Shown piece by piece: positions 44,169 to 53,902 of a stretch of DNA of 64,000 nucleotides; within the stretch, counting starts at the first letter, position 1, and each line of letters starts with the position of its first letter. The notes under the pieces were generated by a model. That model saw only the letters and a program-made list of their open reading frames with translations. It did not search any database and was not told the DNA's origin. A program made the translations under genes and the position numbers. The DNA is from Jeotgalibaca dankookensis (GTDB lineage: Bacteria > Bacillota > Bacilli > Lactobacillales > Aerococcaceae): assembly GCF_002005405.1 (NCBI RefSeq), contig NZ_CP019728.1:1240001-1304000 (forward strand), given 5' to 3'.

Positions 44169-44980
44169 ACTTTACTTCCTCCTTTATTTTTTCGGTCACC
44201 GGTTAAAAGTAAAATTAGGATCATCGATATAATTAAGACCACTCCAATTGTTGAACCCATTCCCCAATTTTGAGTCACTAAGAAATGTTGTTCCACAGCC
44301 GTCCCTAGAGTAATAACGCGGTTTCCACCGATCATTCGCGTCAACATAAAGAGAGAGAGCGAAGGAATAAATACTGCTTGAAAGCCACTTCGAACGCCTG
44401 TCATACTTAATGGAAAAATAACCCGTTTTAGGGTTTCCCAACGCGTCGCTCCTAAGTCGAAACTCGCCATTTGTAGCGAGGGATTTATTTCCATAATGGA
44501 GTTATAAATAGGTAAAATCATAAAAGGTAGTTCAATATAGGTTGCTACAAATATAAAACTGAAATCGGTAAAAAGAATTTGTTGCGGTCCCAATCCTAGA
44601 AAAGTCAGAAATTGATTGACCGAACCGCTTTGACTAAATATTCCAATAAAAGCGTAAGCTTTTAAAAGGAGATTAACCCAGGTTGGTAGAATGACTAGCG
44701 ACAGCCAGAGTTGTTTGTACTTTGTTCGACTCAAAAATAAAGCAGTCGGATAACTAATCAAAAAAGTAAAACCTGTTATTAATAAGGCATAAAAAAATGA
44801 ATTGATTGTCATTGTTAAGTAATTACCTGATGTGAAATAAGCGGTATAGTTACTTAATGTAAAGTTACCTGAAATATCAAAAAAAGATTGATATAGAATT
44901 AATAAAACAGGAACAATGACGAATAGTCCTAACCATAAAACATATGGGGTCGCGAACCAGTATTTAGCTTGTTTTGTCAT
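44165..44980 (-). CDS. potB: polyamine ABC transporter permease PotB
   Basis: 271 residues from ATG 44980 (MTKQAKYW), preceded by GAGGAGGG; a GTG at 44995 overlaps that site. Six helices, EAA-type loop SFDLGATRWETLKRVIFPLS and IPSLSLFMLTRMIGGN. Forms the channel with PotC. Confidence 0.95.
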   Translation of the reverse strand: MTKQAKYWFATPYVLWLGLFVIVPVLLILYQSFFDISGNFTLSNYTAYFTSGNYLTMTINSFFYALLITGFTFLISYPTALFLSRTKYKQLWLSLVILPTWVNLLLKAYAFIGIFSQSGSVNQFLTFLGLGPQQILFTDFSFIFVATYIELPFMILPIYNSIMEINPSLQMASFDLGATRWETLKRVIFPLSMTGVRSGFQAVFIPSLSLFMLTRMIGGNRVITLGTAVEQHFLVTQNWGMGSTIGVVLIISMILILLLTGDRKNKGGSKV

Positions 44981-44991
44981 CTTGGCCCTCC

Positions 44992-46080
44992 TCACTCATC
45001 ATAACTTTCCAGACGTGCATCAAATTCTTCTTCGGTTTCTCCTAGACGCATGACATGAATATCTTCGGCATTGAAATACAAGCCCACTTCAGAGCCAATA
45101 TCGGCTTTTTTAGTTGAGTGAACCATCCACTCATTTCCATCCTCATCATATCCAATTATTTCATAATGGACGCCGCGGAATAGTTGCGTATCAACTTTGA
45201 CAATTAACTTTCCTTTTTCGACCGATGTTAATTCTAAATCCTCTGGACGAATAACAATTTCAATTTTTTCCCCAGGCGTAATTCCAGCATCGGCACATTC
45301 AAATTCTTTACCGACGAAACCTACACGGTAGTCTTCAATCATTTTACCAGGAACAATATTACTTTCTCCGATAAAGTCAGCTACAAATCGATTAATCGGT
45401 TCATCGTAAATATCAACCGGTGTTCCACTTTGAACGATATGTCCCTTGTTCATAACAAAAATCCAATCGCTCATAGCTAATGCTTCTTCTTGATCATGAG
45501 TGACAAAAATAAAGGTGATTCCTAATCGCTGTTGGATTTCACGCAACTCATATTGCATATCCGTCCGCAACTTCAAGTCTAAAGCAGACAAAGGCTCATC
45601 CAACAAGAGTACTTCTGGTTCATTCACAATTGCTCGCGCGATTGCTACTCGCTGTTGTTGCCCACCAGACATTTCACGAATTTCACGTTTTTCATAGCCA
45701 GACAATTGCACGAGTTTCAGAGCATTTTTCACTTTTTCTTGAATCTCATTTTTAGGTAATTTCTTTAATGATAATCCAAAAGCAACATTGTCATAAACAT
45801 TCATATGGGGAAATAAAGCATAATCTTGAAAAACCGTGTTTACTTTTCTTTTATTGGGCGGTACCTCGTTGACTCGTTCATTATTAATCCGAATTTCTCC
45901 ACCAGATGCCTCTGTGAATCCAGCAATTAAGCGTAAAATAGTCGTTTTCCCACAACCAGATGGCCCTAAAAGGGTATAAAATTTTCCACGTTCTACTTCA
46001 AAATCAATATCATGTAAAACTGTCTCATTATCATAGACTTTGTTAACATTTTCTAAGGTAATAATCATTTCATCTGCCAT
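44992..46080 (-). CDS. potA: polyamine ABC transporter ATPase PotA
   Basis: 362 residues. Walker [11 protein letters not shown]-loop [11 protein letters not shown], signature [16 protein letters not shown], Walker [13 protein letters not shown] and switch THDQEEAL. The C-terminal TOBE domain starts near residue 265 ([14 protein letters not shown]). Energises spermidine/putrescine uptake. The start at ATG 46080 lies 25 bases after the regulator gene. Confidence 0.97.
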   Translation of the reverse strand: MADEMIITLENVNKVYDNETVLHDIDFEVERGKFYTLLGPSGCGKTTILRLIAGFTEASGGEIRINNERVNEVPPNKRKVNTVFQDYALFPHMNVYDNVAFGLSLKKLPKNEIQEKVKNALKLVQLSGYEKREIREMSGGQQQRVAIARAIVNEPEVLLLDEPLSALDLKLRTDMQYELREIQQRLGITFIFVTHDQEEALAMSDWIFVMNKGHIVQSGTPVDIYDEPINRFVADFIGESNIVPGKMIEDYRVGFVGKEFECADAGITPGEKIEIVIRPEDLELTSVEKGKLIVKVDTQLFRGVHYEIIGYDEDGNEWMVHSTKKADIGSEVGLYFNAEDIHVMRLGETEEEFDARLESYDE

Positions 46081-46105
46081 ATTGACACCTGCTCTTTCGT
46101 TTCAT

Positions 46106-46648
46106 TTATAAATAAGAATTCGTCACGACGATTAAGACTTCTGCTGGTCCGCGACTTCTATTTCTTAACTGATGGTATTCTCTTGCTTGAAAATAAAAAG
46201 ATTGTCCCCTTTTTATAGAATAGACTGTCTCCCCTAATTGTAATTCTACCGAGCCTTGCATAACATATCCAAATGTTTCGGATAATGAAGGCGGGAATTG
46301 CTTATGTTCTCCATTTGGTTTTAAGGTTAACATAACTGCTTCCATTTCTTTATCATTTGAATCAGCCATGAGCCAATTCATTGAAAAACCCTTTTCTTCA
46401 TCTTCAAAAATAGTCCCATCACTCGCTGTATAGACAACCGGTTGACTTGAGTAATCTGAATCAAAAAAAGTTTTAGGATTGGTGCCCAGTACTTCTAATA
46501 AATTAAAAAAGGTTTCCATAGAAGGTGAACTTAGTCCATTTTCAAGTTGCGAAATATACCCTTTGGTCAAATCGGTTCGCTCTCCTAACTCTTCCTGCGT
46601 TAAGTTTTTTCGGAGACGTAATTCTTTTAATTTTTTGCCGATATCCAC
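46106..46648 (-). CDS. XRE-cupin regulator of the polyamine operon
   Basis: 180 residues, GTG start with AGAGGT. The N-terminal HTH (LTQEELGERTDLTKGYISQL) is followed by a C-terminal cupin (FGYVMQGSVELQLGE, then GQSFYFQAREYHQLRN). Same plan as PuuR, which senses polyamines. It is the first gene of the pot operon, and a palindrome over its own promoter (46664-46678) suggests autoregulated repression of potABCD. Confidence 0.92.
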   Translation of the reverse strand: MDIGKKLKELRLRKNLTQEELGERTDLTKGYISQLENGLSSPSMETFFNLLEVLGTNPKTFFDSDYSSQPVVYTASDGTIFEDEEKGFSMNWLMADSNDKEMEAVMLTLKPNGEHKQFPPSLSETFGYVMQGSVELQLGETVYSIKRGQSFYFQAREYHQLRNRSRGPAEVLIVVTNSYL

Positions 46649-46663
46649 CGTCTTACCTCTTCT

Positions 46664-46678
46664 CTAAACTTAGTTTAG
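46664..46678. promoter_or_regulatory. palindromic operator upstream of the pot operon
   Basis: CTAAACT-T-AGTTTAG is a perfect dyad with a one-base centre, 16-30 bases upstream of the regulator start. It directly follows TATACT on the minus strand (a possible -10), so a bound regulator would cover the transcription start. Confidence 0.6.
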
Positions 46679-46749
46679 TATAAGTAATTATATTGTTTAG
46701 CTGCATTTAAAATTATAAAGATTATTTCCTAAAAAAACAATGCTTATAG

Positions 46750-46793
46750 GCAAAAAAACAGAAAAGATGAGAAATAGGAACTCAGCTTTTCTT
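46750..46793 (-). terminator. Rho-independent terminator
   Basis: AGAAAAG-A-TGAG pairs with CTCA-G-CTTTTCT with one mismatch, followed on the minus strand by TGTTTTTTTG. It ends the murB/ATPase transcript. Confidence 0.75.
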
Positions 46794-46809
46794 GTAGGTA
46801 GGATTTTTA

Positions 46810-48513
46810 TTAAAATAATCGAGCAACACGGTCATAATGAATGAATTTCTCGGTGAACGCGTATGGATCTGTCATATTAATTTGTTTCGCAAAGGTATAT
46901 AAATTTGTCTCTTTCAGAGACGAAGCTTCAATAATTTCTGGACTTGCTAACACAAATACAGGACTCGCATCGGCAATAACTTTTCCCTTCACCATTACGA
47001 TTGTACGTTTAGAATACTCTAACATCAAATGCATATCATGAGTGACAATTAAAACAGTGACCCCTTGGACGTGGATGGATTGGAGAAAATTCATTATTTC
47101 TGTGTAGTTGCTAAAATCTTGCCCCGCTGCTGGTTCATCCACAATAATTAACTCAGGATTGAGAACGAGAACCGAACCGATGGCAACACGGCGTAGCTGC
47201 CCAAAACTCAAAGCTGTCATTGGTAACTGCCGAATATACTGTAAGCTACAAATGCGAATTACTTTTTCAACACGCCTTGAGATTTCTTGATCAGTAAAAT
47301 TCCGTTCCCGTAGACGATAAGCAAGTTCTTCATCAATCGTTTCTTGTGAGATGGAATCAAATGGATTTTGTGGGATGTAGCCAATACAAGTTTCTAGTTC
47401 CTCTTCGCTGTAAGCAGAAATATCTTCTCCCTTCCAAAGTATTTTTCCAGTCTGAATCTTCTCTTGACCGGACAACACTTTAGCTAAGGTTGATTTTCCT
47501 GAGCCATTAGGACCCACTAGACTCAACATTTCGCCTTCATTAATTCGAATACTCACTTGGTTTAGGATGGGTCTGACATTCCATGGATATTTAAAGCTGA
47601 TATCTTGTAACTCTAAGAGGGCAGTTGACTGAACAGGGTATTCAAATTGCGGTAAATAAGATAACCATTGTTCCATCTTCTCTTTTAAATTCGGACCATT
47701 CAGTTTATGGACCAGATCCAAATGGTTGACCTCGTCCAAATTAACACCGGCATAGCGCATAGCAGTAATATAGAGTGGCTCGCGAATACCGATTTCGCTC
47801 AAGACTTCTGTTTTTAAAATATCAGATGGCGCACCATCTGCCATAATACGGCCGTCGGAAAATAAGATAAGGCGTTCCACAGGATATACAAGTGCATCCT
47901 CTAAGCGATGCTCGATGATAATAATCGTAGTATTAGTCTGGTTGGCTAGTTCATCAATAAATTTCATGGCTGCATCCCCTGATTTAGGGTCTAAGTTTGC
48001 TAATGGTTCATCTAATATTAAAACTGGTTTATCATCAATAAAGAACCCTGCTGAATGTATCTTTTCAAATTGATTATCAGTGAGTTTGCTAAAGCTTTCT
48101 TTCAAATCAGGCGTTCGACTTAAAAACCAATCCATACCGGCTAATTTTTTCTTTTCTAAGTATGTTTGGAAGGGTTGGACTGCTGTTTGATTGTTACTGT
48201 CACGATTTTTTTCATTAAGAGCTGCCATACTGGCTGCCATACTAATGGCAAGTTCATTTGGCAAAAAATTAGAAATAGTGGGAGTCGTTCCTTCTCTTCC
48301 GTATACAATACGTCCCATATAGTCGTTGTTGTCTTTATTAGGTAAAACCCCAGACAGACAACGTGCAAAGGTAGATTTTCCTGAACCACTTGGCCCAACA
48401 ACTAATATTTTTTCTCCTTCATTAATCGTTACGTTTAATTCATTTAAAACAGGAGTAACTTGGTCTGAATAAGTAAATGTAAAGTTCTGAAAGCTTATAA
48501 ATGGTTTTTTCAA
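46810..48513 (-). CDS. double-ATPase ECF-type ABC protein (YkoD-like)
   Basis: 567 residues, TTG start behind AAAGGAGG. Two ATP-binding domains in tandem, as in YkoD/EcfA fusions for vitamin or metal uptake. The C-terminal domain is complete: GPNGSGKST (334-342), Q-loop YIPQNPF, signature LSFGQLRR (435-442), DEPAAGQD and THDMH. The N-terminal domain keeps Walker [10 protein letters not shown] (40-48), Walker B LILDEPLANLD and EHR, but its signature region reads FSKLTDNQFEKI with no SGG, and no Q-loop glutamine is obvious. No S or T subunit gene (ykoE/ykoC) is adjacent; it follows murB by 34 bases. Confidence 0.85.
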   Translation of the reverse strand: MKKPFISFQNFTFTYSDQVTPVLNELNVTINEGEKILVVGPSGSGKSTFARCLSGVLPNKDNNDYMGRIVYGREGTTPTISNFLPNELAISMAASMAALNEKNRDSNNQTAVQPFQTYLEKKKLAGMDWFLSRTPDLKESFSKLTDNQFEKIHSAGFFIDDKPVLILDEPLANLDPKSGDAAMKFIDELANQTNTTIIIIEHRLEDALVYPVERLILFSDGRIMADGAPSDILKTEVLSEIGIREPLYITAMRYAGVNLDEVNHLDLVHKLNGPNLKEKMEQWLSYLPQFEYPVQSTALLELQDISFKYPWNVRPILNQVSIRINEGEMLSLVGPNGSGKSTLAKVLSGQEKIQTGKILWKGEDISAYSEEELETCIGYIPQNPFDSISQETIDEELAYRLRERNFTDQEISRRVEKVIRICSLQYIRQLPMTALSFGQLRRVAIGSVLVLNPELIIVDEPAAGQDFSNYTEIMNFLQSIHVQGVTVLIVTHDMHLMLEYSKRTIVMVKGKVIADASPVFVLASPEIIEASSLKETNLYTFAKQINMTDPYAFTEKFIHYDRVARLF

Positions 48514-48547
48514 GAAATATCCTCCTTTGCAGCATTCTTTGTCTGAA

Positions 48548-49492
48548 TCACGAAGGTACAGCTGCTATATTTTCAACTAAATTTTCGCCGATAACGCGCA
48601 CTTCTGTTTCAAGCGTAACATCATACACTTCTTTAATGGTCTTTTGGATATAAGCAATTAATTCCAAATAATCAGTTGCAGTAGCATTGTTTATATTGAC
48701 AATAAAGCCTGCGTGTTTTGTAGAAATTTGGGCGCCTCCCCATATTTTACCTTGGAGACCTGCATCTTGAATAAGTTTCCCTGTAAAATAGCCCGTTGGA
48801 CGCTTAAAGACACTTCCACACGATGGATATTCAAGAGGTTGTTTGGATTCACGTAATTCGGTTAATTCATCCATTTTTTCTTTAATATGCTCAAATTTTC
48901 CTTTTTCAAGTTCAAAAACGGTTTCTAAGACAATGTCTCCTCGCTCTTGAATCACACTCGTGCGGTAACCAAATGCCATTTCTTCATTGCTATAAACATG
49001 ACGCTTTCCTTCTAGAGTGACCACTTCGACTGACTTGATCACTGTTTTAACTTCACCGCCATAAGCACCAGCATTCATAAATACGGCACCCCCGACACTA
49101 CCAGGAATACCACAAGCAAATTCTAGGCCAGTTAAGTTAGCACTTAAAGCTTTTTGAGCTGTTTCGATAATGGAAGCGCCACTTTGGACGACTAGTTTAT
49201 TTTTCTTAATTTCAACTTCATTTAAGTCAGTTAAAATTATGACAACACCACGTATGCCGCCATCTTTGATAATGACATTACTTGAATTTCCTAAGATAGT
49301 TAGTGGGACTTTATGTTCGTGTACCCATTTGACAATACCTTGTACATCTTCTTTGGTATTAGGAAAAACGACGATATCTCCAGCGCCACCCGTTTTCGTA
49401 TACGTATATTTATTTAAAGGTTCATTTTTTTTAACAATGGTTAATGGAAAAAGCTGACGCAATTCCTTAGCTATTTGTTGTTTTTCTAGCAC
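48548..49492 (-). CDS. murB: UDP-N-acetylenolpyruvoylglucosamine reductase
   Basis: 314 residues. Second committed step of peptidoglycan precursor synthesis, FAD- and NADPH-dependent. Motifs: NTYTKTGG-type FAD-binding start (NKYTYTKTGGAGDIVVFP), LGNSSNVIIKDGGIRGVVI, GIPGSVGGAVFMNAGAYGGE, the catalytic Arg/Ser region SCGSVFKRPTGYFTGKLI, and the Glu-containing C-terminus TLETEVRVIGE. Type II-like MurB length. Confidence 0.97.
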   Translation of the reverse strand: MLEKQQIAKELRQLFPLTIVKKNEPLNKYTYTKTGGAGDIVVFPNTKEDVQGIVKWVHEHKVPLTILGNSSNVIIKDGGIRGVVIILTDLNEVEIKKNKLVVQSGASIIETAQKALSANLTGLEFACGIPGSVGGAVFMNAGAYGGEVKTVIKSVEVVTLEGKRHVYSNEEMAFGYRTSVIQERGDIVLETVFELEKGKFEHIKEKMDELTELRESKQPLEYPSCGSVFKRPTGYFTGKLIQDAGLQGKIWGGAQISTKHAGFIVNINNATATDYLELIAYIQKTIKEVYDVTLETEVRVIGENLVENIAAVPS

Positions 49493-49635
49493 ACTTCTCG
49501 CCTCACTATGTTTTGTTCTTATATATGGTATAAGTATCCCAGCATATAGTCCTTATCATTAATAATTGTAGCATAACATATTTTTATGATAAACTGTGAT
49601 AAAATCATTTTATTACCAGAAAGGATGAACGTATT

Positions 49636-49887
49636 TTGAAAAATAAGCAACTCAGAGATGCAACTATTTTTACTGCGCTCAGCATTCTCTATCCCGTTTA
49701 TCTTTTTACGACACGCAACCCTGAATCAATTGCGACAGTGTCTATTTTACTTGCACTTCTCTTTCCAATTGTAGGCGTTATTTATGGGTTAAATGTAAAA
49801 GAAGCAAAATTTAAATGGTCCATTGTTATCATTAATTTAATTGTTTTAACTATTTTTACTAATTACGCCTTAGTCATTTTATTTTAA
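49636..49887 (+). CDS. small hypothetical membrane protein
   Basis: 83 residues, TTG start with AAAGGATGA upstream. Three membrane helices with a short RNPES loop. No family recognised. It lies between divergent murB and a convergent GNAT gene. Confidence 0.6.
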   Translation: MKNKQLRDATIFTALSILYPVYLFTTRNPESIATVSILLALLFPIVGVIYGLNVKEAKFKWSIVIINLIVLTIFTNYALVILF

Positions 49888-49897
49888 GATAAACAAA

Positions 49898-49932
49898 AAC
49901 CACTCGAAATAAAATTCGAGTGACTTTTTTAG
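49898..49932. terminator. bidirectional terminator
   Basis: CACTCGAA (49901-49908) pairs with TTCGAGTG (49915-49922), followed by six T on the plus strand; an A-rich flank allows activity on the minus strand. Confidence 0.75.
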
Positions 49933-50456
49933 TCAATTAATAAACTCATCATGACACCATCAACAAAGGTACCATTAATACACATGATACGTGATAAAAG
50001 ACCTTCACGATGATACCCCATTTTCTCGTATAATACAATAGCTCGTTCGTTTTCAGAGTGAACTGTTAACTCTAAGCGACGAATCACACCTGATTCTTTG
50101 GCCCATATTTCAATTTCTTCCATTAAAGCTGTTCCTAGTCCAAATCCCCAAAATTCTTTCGAGACGGTAATACCCACTTCACCCACATGTTGGGTTTTTG
50201 GCTTATCATCGGCCCCAACTGATGCCATTCCAATTATTTCTTCATTATTAATAATTGCCACAAGTAAAATTGCATTTTGCTTATCCATTAAACCTTCTAG
50301 ATACATCTCTTCAAATGCTTCGGACAATTCTAAGCCCTCTTCACCATATGTTAAGAAATCAGTTTCAGCACCTGTTTGTCGGCTAAAAGCTAATATTTCT
50401 TTCGCATCAGAGGGGATAGCTTCCCGTATCATAATCTCTATTTTTTCAGTTTTCAT
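49929..50456 (-). CDS. GNAT-family N-acetyltransferase
   Basis: 175 residues. The acetyl-CoA loop is TVSKEFWGFGLGTALMEEI (Q/RxxGxG/A type), and the C-terminal LTVHSENERAIVLYEKMGYH is the typical GNAT motif B. Acceptor unknown. It overlaps the tsaE stop by 11 bases, so it is coupled to it. The position after tsaE resembles rimI-like genes, but the sequence is of the general YjcF/RimL-type and not clearly RimI. Confidence 0.88.
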   Translation of the reverse strand: MKTEKIEIMIREAIPSDAKEILAFSRQTGAETDFLTYGEEGLELSEAFEEMYLEGLMDKQNAILLVAIINNEEIIGMASVGADDKPKTQHVGEVGITVSKEFWGFGLGTALMEEIEIWAKESGVIRRLELTVHSENERAIVLYEKMGYHREGLLSRIMCINGTFVDGVMMSLLID

Positions 50457-50922
50457 TTACATCCTTCCAATCTAATAACAATTTTTCGTAACGTTCTCCT
50501 AATGCTTGGACAGTGAACCGGCGTTTTTCCATTTCTTCACCGACTTTATTAATTTCTATCAATAAATAAGTTGTTGGTAGATCTTCCGAAATAAATTTTG
50601 ACCATTCAACCACACTAACGCCCTTACCATAAAAATACTCCTCTAATCCCAGCCCTTCTCCACCTGCTTCTTCTAAACGATAAACATCCAAGTGGTAGAG
50701 TGGTAGGCGCCCTTTGGTATATTCGCGGATCAATGTATAAGTCGGACTTTTAATGATTTGATCAATTCCCATTCCTTTTGCTAATCCCTTTGTAAAGGTT
50801 GTTTTTCCACTACCTAAATCTCCTTCGAGCAAGATCACATCACCTGGTTGTACCCGCTCACCTAGAAGTTTGGCAAAAGCTAGTGTTTCTGCTTCTTGAA
50901 TCGTTTCGAAAACGTATGTCAT
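50446..50922 (-). CDS. tsaE: tRNA threonylcarbamoyladenosine biosynthesis ATPase TsaE
   Basis: 158 residues. P-loop LEGDLGSGKTTFTKGLAKGM, PTYTLIREY and LYHLDVYRLE motifs, plus VSVVEWSKF. Works with TsaB and TsaD to make t6A in ANN-decoding tRNAs. Start ATG 50922 with AAGGAGG. Confidence 0.96.
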   Translation of the reverse strand: MTYVFETIQEAETLAFAKLLGERVQPGDVILLEGDLGSGKTTFTKGLAKGMGIDQIIKSPTYTLIREYTKGRLPLYHLDVYRLEEAGGEGLGLEEYFYGKGVSVVEWSKFISEDLPTTYLLIEINKVGEEMEKRRFTVQALGERYEKLLLDWKDVNEN

Positions 50923-50972
50923 CTGACTACCTCCTTGTAAAACTTTGGTCTATTATAACCCAAAATCGTTTT

Positions 50973-51009
50973 AAAAAGACAGCCTTAACAATAAAGTTAA
51001 GGCTGTCTC
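50973..51009 (-). terminator. Rho-independent terminator of pta
   Basis: AGACAGCCTTAAC (50977-50989) pairs with GTTAAGGCTGTCT (50996-51008), followed on the minus strand by TTTTTAAAAC. Confidence 0.88.
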
Positions 51010-51019
51010 AAATGATTTA

Positions 51020-51997
51020 TTAAGCTAAGGTTTGGTTTGCAGTAATAATGGCAGTTTTGTAAACATCTTCTTCAATACATCCCCGTGAAAGGTCAGAAAT
51101 TGGTTTATTTAGTCCTTGTAGAATTGGACCAACAGCTTCAAATCCACCAAAACGTTGCGCAATTTTGTAGCCAATATTTCCTGATTGAATTTCTGGGAAA
51201 ACAAAGACAGTAGCTTTACCAGCAACTTTTGATTCGGGGGCTTTCTGGTTAGCGACCGATTGAACAAAGGCAGCATCAAACTGTAGTTCGCCATCAATAT
51301 TGTATTGTGGTGCTAATTCTTGTGCAATTTTTGTTGCTTCTGCAACTTTTTCTTGTTCAGGCGATGAAGCGGAACCTTTAGTAGAGAAGCTAAGCATGGC
51401 TACATTTGGTTCAATTCCAAACATTTCAGCTGTTTTAGCCGATTCTACCGCAATTTCAGCCAATTCTTTGGCATTTGGATTAATGTTAATCGCACAATCC
51501 GCAAATAGATATTTTTCTTGGTCACGTCCACGAAGCATAATGAAAGCTCCTGATGTCCGACTGACGCCTGGTTTTGTTTTAATAATTTGAAGTGCCGGAC
51601 GAACGGTATCACCGGTTGTATAAACAGCACCACTGACTAATCCATCAGCGATTCCCATATGTACCAACATCGTTCCAAAGTAATTACTATCTTGGAGCAT
51701 TTGGCGTGCTTGCTCTTCTGTTGCTTTACCTTTACGACGTTCAACAAATGAAGCAACCATTTTATCAATGTCAGCATAGTTTTTTGGATCTTCAATTGTA
51801 ATGCCATTGATATTAAAGCCACGGTCTTTAGCAGCTTGTTCTACAGCTTCTTTATTTCCCACTAATACAGGCTCTACCAATTCTTCTGACTTTAAGCGTA
51901 CAACTGCACCTAAAATACGTGGATCAAGTGATTCAGGAAAGACGATTTTAATTTTTTTTCCTTTAATTTTTGCTTCTAACGCTTCAAACATTTCCAT
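51020..51997 (-). CDS. pta: phosphate acetyltransferase
   Basis: 325 residues, the short single-domain form. Interconverts acetyl-CoA and acetyl phosphate. Motifs KIKIVFPESLDPRILGAVV, VSGAVYTTGDTVRPALQIIK, ADCAININPNAKELAEIA and GIEPNVAMLSFSTKGSA are canonical. Monocistronic, AGGAGGA site before ATG 51997. Confidence 0.97.
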   Translation of the reverse strand: MEMFEALEAKIKGKKIKIVFPESLDPRILGAVVRLKSEELVEPVLVGNKEAVEQAAKDRGFNINGITIEDPKNYADIDKMVASFVERRKGKATEEQARQMLQDSNYFGTMLVHMGIADGLVSGAVYTTGDTVRPALQIIKTKPGVSRTSGAFIMLRGRDQEKYLFADCAININPNAKELAEIAVESAKTAEMFGIEPNVAMLSFSTKGSASSPEQEKVAEATKIAQELAPQYNIDGELQFDAAFVQSVANQKAPESKVAGKATVFVFPEIQSGNIGYKIAQRFGGFEAVGPILQGLNKPISDLSRGCIEEDVYKTAIITANQTLA

Positions 51998-52138
51998 TTA
52001 GAGTTTTCCTCCTCAGAATTTTTATACCTTCTTTATCATACATGACTTGTCTAAATATTTCACTGTTTTTATCTGAAACAGTAAAAAAAACTGTTTCAAA
52101 TGTACTTGAATGTATAAAGATAACAGGTATTAGACCTT

Positions 52139-52813
52139 TTAAAAAGTCCAAGTCCGCAATATTTCTTCAAGTGTTGGTACTAAATACTCATCTTCTGGTT
52201 CATATTCTTTCTTATAATCTTTTTCAGCTATAACAAGGTGGTCATAAAAGACGTAGGGTGTATCGGAAAATCCAATCGTTTCAAAATCGGGATTCACTAG
52301 GTGATAAGTGGTTCCGATTGCAGCCGTTTCTTTTGCTTCAGGATCAAAGACCACACTTGCTTCATATTGCTTAAACTCAATTCCATCTTTTTCAAAATAA
52401 AAATGGCGTTGTTTTTTCCCTAAAAACCTTACTGGTTCAGAAACCCACTCTTCTTGGTAGAGACCAGTTGCTTTAATTCCTTCAACATCATGATAACGCG
52501 TATAAGCTTCAATCGTTTGGCGTGTCAAGGGCTCATACCCTGTAAAGGGTTTGTACTGCATCTGGCGGATTAAAGGCGTTACGTGACGAACTGATTCAAG
52601 ATAAGCCTGAAATTTCCTATTATTGATTACTGTCACTAGTGCCATGCCACTGACTATTAGAAGTGAAAACACGAATAGACTCTTACCAATTTTTGTATAT
52701 CGCTTGTAAACAGAAAAGACCGCAATCAAAATTAATAAGAAAATAGAACCTAACAACAAAGGAGCCCATAAGTGATACCATTTCTCTGCTGAAACCCAGT
52801 ATTCTAAAGTCAA
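52139..52813 (-). CDS. hypothetical two-helix membrane protein
   Basis: 224 residues. Two N-terminal helices (LWAPLLLGSIFLLILIAVFS and SLFVFSLLIVSGMALVTVI) and an extracytoplasmic C-terminal domain of about 150 residues. It lies 20 bases downstream of the LLM oxidoreductase gene on the same strand and may be cotranscribed. No family recognised. Confidence 0.6.
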   Translation of the reverse strand: MTLEYWVSAEKWYHLWAPLLLGSIFLLILIAVFSVYKRYTKIGKSLFVFSLLIVSGMALVTVINNRKFQAYLESVRHVTPLIRQMQYKPFTGYEPLTRQTIEAYTRYHDVEGIKATGLYQEEWVSEPVRFLGKKQRHFYFEKDGIEFKQYEASVVFDPEAKETAAIGTTYHLVNPDFETIGFSDTPYVFYDHLVIAEKDYKKEYEPEDEYLVPTLEEILRTWTF

Positions 52814-52833
52814 AATTGTTGGCTCCTTTTATT

Positions 52834-53832
52834 TTATAAATTAAATTCTTTGGCTATTAAGCGGTAAGATTCATGACGTATTTCTTGTGGATCGGCAAAG
52901 GTCATAATCATCGCTTCGTCGATTTGGTAGGTTTCGGCATAGCGTCTTAGTTTTTCAGCAATTAACTGGGGTGTACCAATTAGTAGCGCGTCTTTTACCT
53001 TTTCTACTAATGCACGGTCCAGTTCAGTTAACGGATACGTGGTTGCTTCTTCAGCGGTTAAAAATTTGTTCATACGTTGACCACGTAATAAATTCATCAT
53101 GGCAATTAAATAAGGCAGCGCATAATAGTCAGCTTCTTCTGTTGTTTCACAGGCCATTGCATAAAATGCAACTGATAATTTTTTTTCTGGCATAAACGGT
53201 GAAGGTTTAAAGTTTTTATTGTAGTAGTTAAAAGCTTCTGGATTCATCTTGCCACTAAAAAATTGTGCATAAGAGTATCCCATCCCTTTTAGGGCAGCTT
53301 CTCTGGCACTTTCCCCACTTGATCCTAACAACCAAATGGATGGAACGGTTTCAATTTCAGGAGTTGCTAATGTTTTTTGGTAGAGTTCATATTGGGGTTG
53401 TTGATCCAATAAAAGTGCTCTCACGATATCAACTTTGTCATAAATGTTCGTTGCATTTGGTAATTTACCTTGTGCCAAAGCCATAATGGCATGGCGGTCA
53501 CCGCCAGGAGCACGACCAATCCCTAAATCAATTCTGTTTGGGTAGAAGGCTTCTAAAGTTTTAAACACTTCTGCTACTTTTAAGGGCGAATAATGCATCA
53601 GCATGATGCCTCCTGCCCCAATACGGATTCTTTGTGTTTGAGATGCGACATGTGCAATAACAATTTCTGGTGCCGAGCTGGCTAAATTAGGTGCACCATG
53701 GTGTTCTGAATACCAGATACGTTTATATCCCAGTTTTTCGCCCATTTGAGCGAGCTTCACTGTATTTTCTAGCGCCATTTTCGCGTTTCCTTGCGTTGAT
53801 ATAGGTATCTGATCGAGTATGCTTAAATCCAT
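52834..53832 (-). CDS. LLM-class flavin-dependent oxidoreductase
   Basis: 332 residues. Luciferase-like TIM barrel. Motifs: RIWYSEHHGAPNLASSAPEI, RIRIGAGGIMLMHYSPLKVA, RIDLGIGRAPGGDRHAIMAL and IWLLGSSGESAREAA, all typical of the YhbW/MsnO8-type group. Uses FMN or F420-like flavin; the substrate is unknown. Confidence 0.9.
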   Translation of the reverse strand: MDLSILDQIPISTQGNAKMALENTVKLAQMGEKLGYKRIWYSEHHGAPNLASSAPEIVIAHVASQTQRIRIGAGGIMLMHYSPLKVAEVFKTLEAFYPNRIDLGIGRAPGGDRHAIMALAQGKLPNATNIYDKVDIVRALLLDQQPQYELYQKTLATPEIETVPSIWLLGSSGESAREAALKGMGYSYAQFFSGKMNPEAFNYYNKNFKPSPFMPEKKLSVAFYAMACETTEEADYYALPYLIAMMNLLRGQRMNKFLTAEEATTYPLTELDRALVEKVKDALLIGTPQLIAEKLRRYAETYQIDEAMIMTFADPQEIRHESYRLIAKEFNL

Positions 53833-53902
53833 TTTAATAAAACCTCCTATAAATGCTGTCTTTTTAGATCTTTTACCTGTCCGTTTCGTTACCTTAATCT
53901 AA

